A stretch of DNA of 64,000 nt from Gavia stellata (taxonomy: Eukaryota; Chordata; Aves; Gaviiformes; Gaviidae), in contig NC_082604.1 of NCBI RefSeq assembly GCF_030936135.1, positions 1,924,501-1,988,500 of the forward strand, written 5' to 3'. A model generated the notes under the pieces. The model worked only from the letters and a program-made list of their open reading frames with translations, had not been told where the DNA came from and ran no database searches. A program made the position numbers and the translations under genes. Numbering within the stretch: position 1 is the stretch's first letter; each line of letters opens with the position of its first letter. Positions 1-11,500 of this stretch are shown here, in pieces.

Positions 1-721
1 GGGGAGATCCCGGTTGCGGGATTGAGTTAAAAGACGCGGGACGGGGAGATCCCGGTTGCGGGACTGAGTTAAAAGACGCGGGATGGGGAGATCCCGGTTG
101 CAGGACTGAGTTAAAAGACGCGGGACGGGGAGATCCCAGTTGCAGGACTGAGTTAAAAGACGCGGGATGGGGAGATCCCGGTTGCGGGATTGAGTTAAAA
201 GACGCGGGATGGGGAGATCCCGGTTGCGGGACTGAGTTAAAAGACGCGGGACGGGGAGATCCCGGTTGCGGGATTGAGTTAAAAGACGCGGGATGGGGAG
301 ATCCCGGTTGCAGGACTGAGTTAAAAGATGTGGGATGGGGAGATCCCGGTTGCAGGACTGAGTTAAAAGACGCGGGATGGGGAGAACCCAGTTGCGGGAT
401 TGAGTTAAAAGATGTGGGATGGGGAGATCCCGGTTGCAGGACTGAGTTAAAAGACGCGGGACGGGGAGATCCCGGTTGCGGGACTGAGTTAAAAGACGCG
501 GGACGGGGAGATCCCGGTTGCGGGACTGAGTTAAAAGTCGCGGGACGGGGAGATCCCGGTTGCGGGATTGAGTTAAAAGACGCGGGACGGGGAGATCCCG
601 GTTGCGGGACTGAGTTAAAAGACGCGGGACGGGGAGATCCCGGTTGCGGGACTGAGTTAAAAGACGCGGGACGGGGAGATCCCGGTTGCGGGATTGAGTT
701 AAAAGACGCGGGATGGGGAGA
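1..721. repeat. 42-bp minisatellite, 17 full units plus a partial
   Basis: Tandem array with an exact 42-base period. Units start at 1, 43, 85 and so on to 673, with a 7-base partial unit at 715. A unit begins ggggagatcccggttgcggg and ends in gacgcgggac or gacgcgggat. No unit differs in length; variation is by substitution only (C/T at the last base, g/a in the middle, and a divergent unit at 379-420). The window starts inside the array, so its left end is unknown. Because 42 is a multiple of 3, one plus-strand frame stays open from base 3 to 857 and would encode a 14-residue repeat (core GDPGCGTELKDAGR). I see no evidence that it is translated. Confidence 0.97.
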
Positions 722-1200
722 CAAAGGGAGAAGGCGGCTGGAGGAGCCGCAGGCTCTGCGCGGGGCTGCCGTGCCCTCTGCCGGGCTACTGCCCCATCCC
801 AGGCCTGGGTCCAGGGCTCAGGCACCTTCCTCAGCCAAAGCCCTAAAGCGCAGGTAGAGTGGTAATTAAGTTTCGAAAGTAAGGAGGAAGGTCGTTTTAA
901 TTAACCAAGACACCACCGTCATTTAGCGCGAAAAGCTAGCGGGGCCTCCTGCGACAAGGGCTGCCCCAAAGGGCAATTTCTGCCCCCAGCGCTTTAATCC
1001 GTCCGCTTTGCCCCCCGGCTTCCTTCTTCGCCTACCTTCCACTTAATAAAAAAATAAAAAAATAAATGATTTTCACTCCTCCCGCGGTAAAGTCTCTCCA
1101 AGGACGCGGCTGCAGCAACACCTGCAGCTTCCCCTGCCGATCCCCACCCCAGAGCTAACAGCTGCTAAAGGATGGTATTAAAAAACCCTCTTAATGGTGG
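722..1200. other. Unique spacer between minisatellite and CpG island
   Basis: Mixed-composition sequence with a short A/T-rich stretch near 1,045-1,070 (aataaaaaaataaaaaaata). No exon-like signal, repeat or RNA gene was recognised. LIPH, which lies next to SENP2 head-to-head in human, is not visible here. Confidence 0.5.
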
Positions 1201-2500
1201 GGCAGGGTGAGGGATTCCCCTCAGCAGCCAGCCAAACCCCGCAGGAGACACACTGCTTCGCCAGCCCCGCAGCAGTCGGTTAAGCGGAGCCGTCCGGTGG
1301 GTTTCCTGAGGCGCGCGGTCGGGCGCTCCCGCATCCCGGCTGAAGTCAGAATGGTGGAACGCTGGGCCGACCCGCCCCCCCCCCCCCCGCATTCGAACTC
1401 CAGCCATGGCGCAGGCGGCCGCTGCGGAGGGAGCGCTCCGGTGGCGGGGTGGAAAATACCGGTCGCTGAAGCAGGGAAGGGCTTGGTAAGCCCGGGATTT
1501 GCATTGCCTCCACACCTGAGGGGAGAGGAAGCAGGAAAGGGCGGGCCAGCGGCCTGAGCCGCCGGTCGGTCTCGCCTGCCTCAGTCACTCGGGACGCGGA
1601 GAGGTTTCTCCGGCCCCAGGGGCTTCTCCCGCAGGGGAGAGCGGCCTCTCCCCGTCAGCCAGCCCCGGGGAGGGCCCAGCAGCTCCCCGCCTCCAAGCAG
1701 GGCCGGCCCAGCCGGGCGCTCGGCGACGAGCTGCCTACTCGCAGCCCCGCTCGGGCTTTTCTGAGGGGGAAAGCGCCCAGCCCAGCCGCGGGAGGGTGCG
1801 GAGGGAGGGCCCGGAGGGAGGGCCGGCCGGGGTGGGTGGGAGGGACGGGGCGGAACGGGGCCGGCCCGGCACGGTGGGGAAGACAGGGACAGGGCGGACC
1901 GTTAACGCCCCCCTCAGGTAACGGAAAGATGGCGGTGCGCATGCGCGCGCTGTGCTTCTCCCCCTGCATTTTATGGGCGGTGGGCGGTCCCCAGGCCGAC
2001 GGCGGCGGGAGCCAATGGGAAGGCGGGGCTGCGCGCGCGCCTGGGCGGGGCGGGCAGGCGTCGCTCGGGATGGGCGCACTTCCGCCGCCGCCGCCGGCGG
2101 CCGGGGCCTATGTACCAATGGCTGCTGGGGGCCCTCGGCGCCCTCTTCACCGCCGCCCGCCGCCCCGCGCCGCCCCCGGCCCCGCCGCCGCGCAAGAGGC
2201 CGCCCCCCAGGTCAGCGAGCCGCCCCGCCGCCTCACGGCCGCCCGAGGGCCTCGCCCCATCACCAGCCCCCGCGGCCTCCCGGGTTGGGGCCTGCGGGAC
2301 CCCCAGGGCCTGCTTGCCGGGAGCGGGAGCCCGCCCAGCGCCTCGGCCGCCTTTCCTCGGCCTGAGGTGTTTGAGCCGAGGGCGGGAGCGGCCTTAGTCG
2401 CTCTGTTGCATCGTGGGCTCGGGTGCAGAGTGGTGTCTTGCCCTGGGGTTCCCCTCGCTCCGGCTGCCCGCCCCTGGGCTGGGCTCGGCCCCTCTGCCCG
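1200..2500. promoter_or_regulatory. SENP2: CpG-island promoter of SENP2
   Basis: GC-rich, CpG-dense block around the first SENP2 exon. Visible motifs are a YY1-type AAGATGGCGG at 1,926-1,935, an NRF1-type GCGCATGCGC at 1,937-1,946, CCAAT at 2,012-2,016 and a GC box (GGGCGGGGC) at 2,043-2,051. There is no convincing TATA box. This fits a housekeeping TATA-less promoter with the start site somewhere in ~1,900-2,090. The exact start site cannot be read from sequence. The island extends well to the left of SENP2, so a divergent transcript is possible but no gene was recognised on the minus strand. Confidence 0.75.
2110..2210 (+). CDS. SENP2: SENP2 exon 1 (coding part)
   Basis: Residues 1-33 plus two bases. 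It begins [10 protein letters not shown], like mammalian SENP2 MY-W-L, then a Pro/Ala-rich stretch and an RKRPPP basic patch likely to act in nuclear import. The donor is gtcagc at 2211. Confidence 0.93.
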
Positions 2501-5500
2501 CCCAGAACCCCTCTCCAGGGCGGTAGGGCTCGGCATGGGCTTCCCAGGAGATCCGTGCCATCCACCACCCTTGCCCACTTTGGCACGGGAGTGGGTGAAG
2601 CAGAGCAAGGCTGCGCCCCTCCTTTTGGCCCGGCTGCTGGCCTGTGTGGGTGGCCGTGGCTCACGCCGCTGTCGGGTCACCCTGAGCCTATGGTCACAGT
2701 TGTGATGCTGAGATGATTGTGGCTTCCAGATGCAAACCCACCCCTCGTTCGCTTTCCATCTGCACAGTGGGGGGGGGGGGGTTGAAAAGAAGAAAAGGGG
2801 TGGAGACTTGGAGTACATGTGTTGAAGGAGCAGAGAAGAGTATAAATACCTATAGGGATATATGGGATGGGGGAAAGTCATGGCATGGGGATATGGTATG
2901 TATGTGGAGTGAAAGAAAGGGGGTTGCCTTCCCAGGCATTAACCATTGCTGGTGCCCCAGAGCTCCCAGTGACAGATGGCTAAGCCATCAGCGAGCCTGT
3001 TGCTTCTGTCTCTCTGAAGAGAGGGAGCGTATGGATTACATGCCATGTTTTGGAGAATATGGTTACTCCCTCTGGGAGAAACTTGCTTCAGGAAGCTCTG
3101 GTTAGCGTCTCGTGTTCCAGAGTGAATGAGAAAAGTGAATGAGAAAAGTGAACATCTTCTGGAAAGAGCCAGTTGTTGCACAAGTAGTTGTTCACAGCTG
3201 CTGTGCAGAGCACAATCCCGAGCTGAAGAATGTGCCTTTGTAGACGCTGCAGGCTCTTGTGTCGTGGTCTGACCAAGAGACCCAGTTTTGCTAAGAGATC
3301 ACTGGCAATGGCAGGCGAAGCAATTAGGATGAAATGCGAGTGAAACTGCGTTAGGTGGCTTTGGAAGCTGTCCTCCTGAAAATAAGTTTTCCAACAGCGC
3401 TCACTGAGATGTGCTGTAAAATGGCAAAGGTGTTCCCAGCTCCCCTGTGTGAGTCTCTTCAAGGAAATCTAAACCACAGGGTGGTTTTGATTTCTGCCAC
3501 TGCAGGTTTTCCCATGGTAGAAAGATGAAAAACTCTGGGCATGGATGGTGAAACTGGTGGGGAAAGTAGATAAGCATTAGCTACTCTTCTGCTGCACCAC
3601 TGAAGCGCAGTGTGCAATTTGGGGGAGGGGGGGATTAATCTGTGAAAACTTTACTTTTTTACAAATCTAAATGGTAAATCTTAATGAACTGCCCTCGACG
3701 CTGGTGGGGGAGGAAGTTTGGAAAAGAACAGGGCCTGAGCGTATATGGGTGTATGTGGAGTAACTAAGTTTTCCTAATACCTTAATTTTTTCCTGTTGCT
3801 GCTAGGAGGCAAGTAAAATGCTGGGCATAAATAGGTGCTGTCTTCTCTAGAGCGTGGAGAAGGGCATGAACGTATCTTTACATGGAGAGCGGTCTCAAAT
3901 TGCTTTTATTTTCTGGCCCATTTTTTCACCGTGTTTCAAATATTACTCAAGAACCTGTGTGCTTACCTGTTTCTCCCAGGCCCTTGGTAAAACCCCAGTT
4001 GTAATGACACAGTTTAACCTTCTCACGGGGTTCTGTATTGCCATCAGAGACAGAGGTAGCTGAGCATAGATTCATTTTTTCCTTGCCTTTTGCCCATCCG
4101 TGTTCCCTGGCCGTGCCTGCTTCAGAATGTCAAAGACTTCCCGATTTATTTCTGAATTCCCAAGAAAGAATTCATCTTTTCTTGCAATCAAACTAACTCT
4201 AAACCTCCAAGTAGTTGGTAAAGTAAAGGACAAAACAACGCTCTTGCAGGTGTTGGGTGCTCTGCTAAAGCTGGAGAAAGAGGCACTTCTGTTCAAACGC
4301 AGTTATTTTAACCGCAGTCAGGTGTTTAAACTGTGCTTATCTCAGAACGTAGCCTTGAGGAGGTTGAATTTTGCTTTATCCCTGCAGAAGACGGGTGCTG
4401 GAAAAGTTTTCACTGAAGAGCAGCTCAGAATGAGTTAGCTCTTGTTAAAAGTTCAGCAGGAGGATACAAATATTTTGCCTTCTTCAGTTTTACCTTCTGA
4501 AATATCAAATACGCTGAGTAAGAATGCATTTTTATAGGAATGTATTTGCCTTTAACATCTACCCCCCAATATTTTCTGCCTGACTTTAATAGCATAGTAC
4601 TAGCAAACATTCTTTATATTGTATGAAAGGTGCGTTAAGGATATCAGTTACTTTTTGTGCTCCTGATACAGACAGAAGATAGTCCAGAAGTGATGATAGC
4701 AGCAGGGCTTGGGATTGTAACAGTTTAAAAGAAATTATTTTGTGTCAGAAAGACCAAAGAATTCTTCAAAGAACCCTTGCCGTCTGTCATGGCATTTTTG
4801 GAGGCAAACAGAAAAAGAAAGAAAAAAAAAATAGGAGCAGCCTTCGCGCTCTGTTCCCAAAGTAAAAATTTTTGCTAGATTTTATCATTGTTATCAACTG
4901 ATATAATACTTGGACTTACGCTTCGTAAGGAAGGGTGCAGCTAAGAATTATTTCAAGAACTAGTTCACGAGCACTGATTTAGCAGTAAGTTATTTAAGTG
5001 GGTGTATGCATGAGTTGCTTTCCCACCTTTTATTTCCTGTCCTACTTAGACTTTTCTTTGCCACTCAGTGTAGCAATTCACGAATTTAGATGGTTTAGTA
5101 ACCTCCGGTATGCTGCTTTCCTTGGGGAAAGAGGAAAACTTTACATATTAACTTAAGCAATTTTTTGGTGATAGGAACAAATGTAAAACATTAGGAACCA
5201 TTAACAGAACGAGAAAAAAAGGCCTAATATGCTTTAGTGGGATAATTAGCTCTCTGTGAGCGGTCCGTTGACTGGGCGAGGTGGGGGGTGTTGATGAGAG
5301 ATGCTCAGCAGTGGCACTTGGGTGGGTGTGTCTGACATGATCCCAGGAGCGCTTGGAGGGGGAGGCCTTTGGGATATGAAAACTAACTTCGGCAGTTTGG
5401 GCCCTGTGAAGGGAAGTCAGCCTGTTAGAAGCTTACCCGTGGTTGAAAAACACTGTTCTGTGTGTTCTTTCCTCAGTGTTTGGGCACCTGTGGAGAATGC

Positions 5501-8500
5501 TGACCAGATTCTACGAAAAAAGCCAAGATCAGGTATTGACATTACAGAAGTATTTAGTATGCCTGATTTTTCTTAGGTTTCACATACCTTAGAAAACTCT
5601 GGCTTTTGAACTTTATTAGCATTATTACTGAAACTGCAGCTTTTCAAGCTGTTCTTTCCTTGTGGCCATCTGTGTAGCCAGCGGCCTGAGGGAGTATCAT
5701 GGGGCCCAGCCCTATATATGATGTTATCTTTGTTGACTGTGGCAGGGCACAATACTTTTAGTGCCAGCAGAAGATATCCCAGGTCTCTCTGGTGGTGAGC
5801 CCATGCCTGTCAGCAGAAAGAGTATTTTAAATCAAAGCTGTGTGCTCCCTCCTATCTGTATTCGTGATGTATCTCTGTAGGTTCAAAATACCCCTATGTC
5901 TTATGAGAAATCACTTAGAATCTGGGATGTGAAAGAAAGTAACTTTAAACTGATGGCAGGCAGAGAAAGATGGTATTTCTGTGAGCTAGGGAATTTGGTG
6001 GGGCGGAGGGGGGGAAAGCTGAATTGAAAACAGGAGAGTCAGTTTAATCTGATTCTGAAAACTTTGGCATGTGCGTTTTGAAAAGATAGAGGAAGGATGA
6101 GTAAAGAAGGATGGAGATGCAGCAGAGGCTAAGCATAGGAGAGAACAGCGGGGTAGAGAAGTACTCTCTTCTGTGAGGCTTTCTCTGATACCCCCTTCAC
6201 AAAGTGTTTGAGGGTAAAATTATGCAGCTGCCTGCAGCCACCTCGGTGCCTCTGGATGCCAGCTGCATTAGTCATGATTTGAGATGGACATTTCCCCTTT
6301 TCCATCTTTACTGATAAAGAGGGAGAGATGATGCTTTTTAGGTTGTATGACATTTCCTAGCACAAGTCCTACAGGGAGACGTGGCGCTTCCTAGTTACTG
6401 CTTGGCAAACGATGCTGCCCCTTATTTAAATGGTAGGGGCTGCTGAACTGTTAGTGTGCTTTTCAGGCTTAAGAGCATAAAACAATAGAAAAATATGTCA
6501 AATTGATATCTTGCTCCCCTATCCCTCCTCCTTTTAGCAACATGACTAGCTCTTGGTAGGAACAATTCCCACATCTTAGTAAGTAGGCCAAATCTGCTTC
6601 TAAGAACGTGGGTACCACCTATGCCCTAGTCTGCTAAAATGTCATTCTCTTATCTTCAAACAAATGCTGTTGTCTAATGTGATTTAATCTTTAACACAGC
6701 CCCTTATTAGGCAGCCCTGGCTTGTTGATGTTTGGAAATACTGTCTGAGGGCTTGCATGTCGCTGCTTCTTTAATACTGAAAAGAACAGGCATGGGTAGC
6801 TTTGGTTTCTAGACCTCAGCGAACAGCTTCTCTCGACTAGGCAAGAGTGACACGTAATAAACTGCAAGAGTACATGCATGTGTGGAGGGGGTGAGGAGGA
6901 TCAATTGCACCCTGTGCTACTTCTTGGGAAACAGGGAATGTTCCCAAAAGCAGGGTGTTTTTGCAGATCTGGCTGGCAGACTCATGGGTTAGTCTTTGAG
7001 CTCCAGCTCCGAAGCACTGCTCAGTGAGCCAATTAATACAAAAATCGCCACTAACTGCTGTTGGCAGGAGAGTGTGTAACGTGAAATGAGTTACGCTGCG
7101 TTAGGTGGGATTAAGGAGATGGGCTTCAATGCAAATAGAAATCCTAATCCCCTTTTAAATCATGTTCTTATATAGCCTGTCTTTGTATTTTAGATCATAC
7201 CATCTCTGAGCTTAAAGAGAAAGTTGAAGAAGTTTCTGCTGTGGTGAAGTTGCCAGCCAAGGCAACAAGTGAAGGCCTGAAGGCTTCAGTCAGCAATGCC
7301 GCTCCAATCACACAGTCTGCAGGAGAGGTTAGCAAGGATTTTGAAACTAGGTAGAATCTGTGCAAGATGAAAGAGTAAGCAGCTCTCCCTAATGCATCTT
7401 CAAGTTGGGCCTGCTCTGAGCCTGGTACTTCTTTTCCATTCATAGCAGGCAGCTCTTGTGTGCTGGGTTTGCCTTACTCAAGTTTGGCAGACTCTGCTCT
7501 AGCACTTGCAGCTGAGGAAGAAACTAGATGTTTGTTGTCTTCCAGATACTTTACCGTTGTTCATGTTTATAGTTTTAGTGTGTTTGTAAACTGTTACTCT
7601 TTCTCAAGCTTGTCGTTAGGGAGTCAAAATACATTACCTTACAAGAAAAACTGCATGCTTCCTCCAGATAAACCTCTTTCTGCCAGGTTCGTTATCCACC
7701 AGTCCAGGAGAGGACTCCTGTACGACTTTGGCTCTGTAAAAATGAGTCATGAACTGCTCCATAGTTTGGTTCAAAAGTGTAGTGTTATTTTTCTTACTGC
7801 CCCATAGGATAAGAGGAATAAGAAACTGTCGTGCTCTAATTATTCGTTCCTGAGAGAGTCATTAACTCTTATTTGTAGAAAACGTATTTTTCAAGGACTA
7901 AACTATCACACTTTGGAATGTTTAGGAGCTGACTGAGGAGAACTCTGTGATAAGCTTGTATTGTTTTAATCACTGAACATATGAGAGCCTGTATTAAAAA
8001 ACTGAAGTATACTTGTCAGAGATCCTGCAAAGATTTACATTCTGCTGCAATCTGAACCAGCAAATCATGGTCCCCAGGTCATAATAGAGCTGACTAAATT
8101 TCAGGAAGTTTATGTTTGCTTGATTCACGCTCAGGTTATACTCACGTTGGTATTTTTTTTGTTTTTATTTAAGACTTGGTTCACTTCTTCTAACCGTTCA
8201 TCTAAAAGACCAGCAGGTTCTGCGCTAGAAACAGAAATGCTACAAATTGGTAAGGCTGACATCAAGTTATGAACTTGTTTCTTTTTCACCCTACCTTGTG
8301 TACTGTGCAACTCTACCCCTAGGCTTATGTACAGATTATTGCAGGCACAATATCTAGGTAGCATCTAGGAATACTTGAGTATGAACTCTGTTTCTTCCCT
8401 GCATCCTTGTGTGGCTCCTGGACTGGGGCCAGGCATTTATCTTGCCATCTCAGTACAAGAGCTGCTTTGGATGCAGTCCTTCAGTTCTGATATGTCCACC

Positions 8501-11500
8501 GTTAGCTTGCCAGAAGTAAATTGTTTTAAACGCTAACTTTAGGTGGTAGTTCCCGATAACACTTTTTTATTTCAGCTTTAGGCTGGCAATACCTTGTGTG
8601 CACAACTTTCTGTAGTTGCCAATATGAAAATATCCTAAAGTAACATAACACAAATAGTATTACGATGTAAGAGAGAAAATGAAAATCATTTATCTTTGGT
8701 GAAGCTCTTTACTGTAAACTCATAAAACTCTTCAGTTTCCTTTCATAGTTACTGATGGCTTATGCTCTTCTCTTGTAGATAAAATGCCTTGTGGAACCTA
8801 CACTTCCTTGAATAAGGAAACACTACCCCTTTCTCATATGACAATTCCACGCCTGAGGTAAAAATCCTTCCATTTTCTTTGACTTCTCTGAATGGTTTGC
8901 TGTCTTTCACTTTCATTCTTGAACTTACTCTGTGTTGCCTAGCATTTGTATTTGTGTCTGCATAGCAATATTTTTCCAAGGTATTCTGGAACTCCTCCAG
9001 GCTGCTATACTAAGGGAGGTCTCCAGCTGTGGGTTTTTCTTTTTTCTCCAACCAACTTTAAACTTTTTCTTTAAATCCAGATACTTCATAGACACAGGAG
9101 ATTAGATAAAGAATAAAGGTCTGTGGTAGGAGGAAGTGTTGAACTTGAGAAGAAGCTGAGACCAGGAATGCTTGTGAAAAGGTCCTAAATAGTTAATTTG
9201 ACAGGAAAAAAAAAAAGTTGTTATTTTAAAAAAACAAAAATAACCCAACAACCTTCTCTCAAAAAAACCCCTCCTTGATGTTTGGCATAAAATAGTTCCT
9301 GATTTGATAAAAGGACTAGCCTTTATATTGCATTTGTTTTGAATTATTGTTTGGGGGCTTGCTGAGGCACTGTTTGTACACTTACCTCCGAGTCAGAAAT
9401 AGCTGGAAGAAGGAGGGGAAAGGGTCATGACGTGATTTGATGCTACTGTTTGGCTTCCCGTGTCAAAATCGAATTGATAGTCTGGTATGTACCGCAGCTT
9501 GGAGGTGCTATGGTGGCCAAGTTACAAAGTCCAGTTGGAGGCCAGTCAGTAGTGGTGTACCCCAGGGATCAGTACTGGGGCCAACACTATTTAAAGTCTT
9601 CATTAATGACCTGGACGATGGGACAGAGTGCACCTTCAGCAAGTTCACAGGTGATACAAAACTGGGAGGAGTGGCTGATGCACCCGATGGGTGTGCTGCC
9701 ATCCAGAGGGACCCGGGGAGCTGGGCAGAGAGTTCATGAAGTTCAATAAGCAGAAATGCAAAGCCCTACAAGTGGGGAGGAACAACTCCAGGCAGCAGTA
9801 CGTGCTGGGGGCCGACCGACTGGAAAGCAGCTCCGCAGAGAAGGAGGTCCTGATGGGACAACAAGCTGACCATGAACCGGTGATACATCCTCGTGGCAAA
9901 GGCCAGCAGCGTCCTGGGCTGCGGTAGGAATGGTGTTGCCAGCTGGTCGAGGGAGGTCATCCATCCTTTCTACTCAGGCCTCCGTTGGAATGCTGTGTCC
10001 AGTGCTGGGCTCCCCCCACAAGGAAGATTTGGACTTACTGGAGCGAGTCCAGCAAAGAGCCACGAAGATGATTAAGGGAGTGAAGCATCTTTCATATGAG
10101 GAGAGGCTGATAGAGCTGGGACTGTTCAGCCTGGAGAAGAGAAGGCTCAGAGGGGGTTTCATCAATGTGGATAAACATCTGAAGGGAGGGAATGAAGAGG
10201 AGGGAGCCAGACTCTTTTCAGCGGTGCTCACTGACAGGACAAGAGGCAATGGGCGCAAATTGAAAACCAGAAAATTCCATCTGAACATCAGGAAACACTT
10301 TTTCACTCTGAGGGTGGTCAGGTACTGGCACAGGTTGCCTAGAGAGGTTGTGGAGTCTCTGTCCTTGGAGATGTTTGAAAACCCGACGGGGCACAGTCCT
10401 GGGCAGCCTGCTGTGGGTGACCCTGCTTGAGCAGAGGTTTGGACCAGATGGTATCCAGAGGTCTCTACCAGAATGATTCTGTGAGGAAAACAGCAGCTAC
10501 ATTTCGGTGCCAGTGCACTAGATTTTAGAAGGGCTGGGGGCTGGATGGTATGAATAAAACACTTGCATCGTTCTTTAATCTTCTTTATTGGCTCAGGGCT
10601 TGGACTGCCATGTCCCTCTGAGCGCAGTTGTGACGTGCAGATCGAACAACAGTGTATATACGAGGCAATCATTCTGATTTTCACTTTTACTTCTCCGTAC
10701 TTCCCCATTAGCCAGTTGAAGACAGCAGGTCTTCATCTGAAAGTCGTAAACATCTCCTGTCTGTCTCCATCACCATCGGTGTACATGTTTTACAAAACAG
10801 TTGGTGGCAGACCTTGAATCAGGAGGTGCATATCTGAATGTTCTCTTGATACTATTTCTTTTGTCGTTGATGTTTTTAGCACAAGCAGGAATGGCAAACA
10901 CCACATCAAACCAGCTCCAGACAGCATCTTAACACTGAGGCCACCCATTAAGGAGCATGCTGTGCCAGAATCCACAGCTTCTGAAGTCAGCAAAATGGGG
11001 AGGCTTTTCTGTGCTGCTGAAGAGGTACGCTGGGTGAGAAAGGTATCTTTTGAAAATAAACAATTTAGCAGTTAGAACAAAGCTGTATGCAAATGCTGAA
11101 GTGGCAGTTTAACAGCACAGTGCACGTAGTTAATATTAAGTTGAAGCGATGCTTCTGGAAAATCAGCGTGTAGCGTTTTATTTGCCTTTACACACATCGA
11201 GTCTTGGAACAGAGCGGTGCTTTGTTGCCAAAAGATGGAATTTTAAACTATTTTCATGGAAATGGTGTACTGGGGGAGGACCAGCCAGTTTCACTTGTAA
11301 GTGGAGCAGTACTGCCTTGTCACTAAGTGTGTATTTGTTGCAGAGTTGTTTCACTTTTTTGTCCTTAACCTAGCTCAACTGTGATCTTTACACAGCAACT
11401 TTAAAAGGATAATGTAGGCAAAAACCCACTCAGTTGCTGATAGTCCTGTAAGGAAGGATTATCTGAGAGGTCTTTCTCTGTCCTTTCCTTCCGATATCTG

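Noticed and set aside
1-721. CRISPR array
   Set aside because: The whole 42-bp unit repeats without unique spacers, and the host is a vertebrate; it is a minisatellite.
1-2100. LIPH exons expected upstream from human gene order
   Set aside because: No lipase motif or spliceable exon found in either strand; the gene, if present, lies outside the window.
1836-2705. 289-codon plus-strand ORF over the SENP2 first exon
   Set aside because: It overlaps SENP2 exon 1 in another frame and runs through its donor into intron 1; compositional artefact, though its internal ATG matters as a possible upstream start.
9437-10430. Series of ORFs with reverse-transcriptase similarity
   Set aside because: Not a host gene; fragments of a decayed CR1 LINE.
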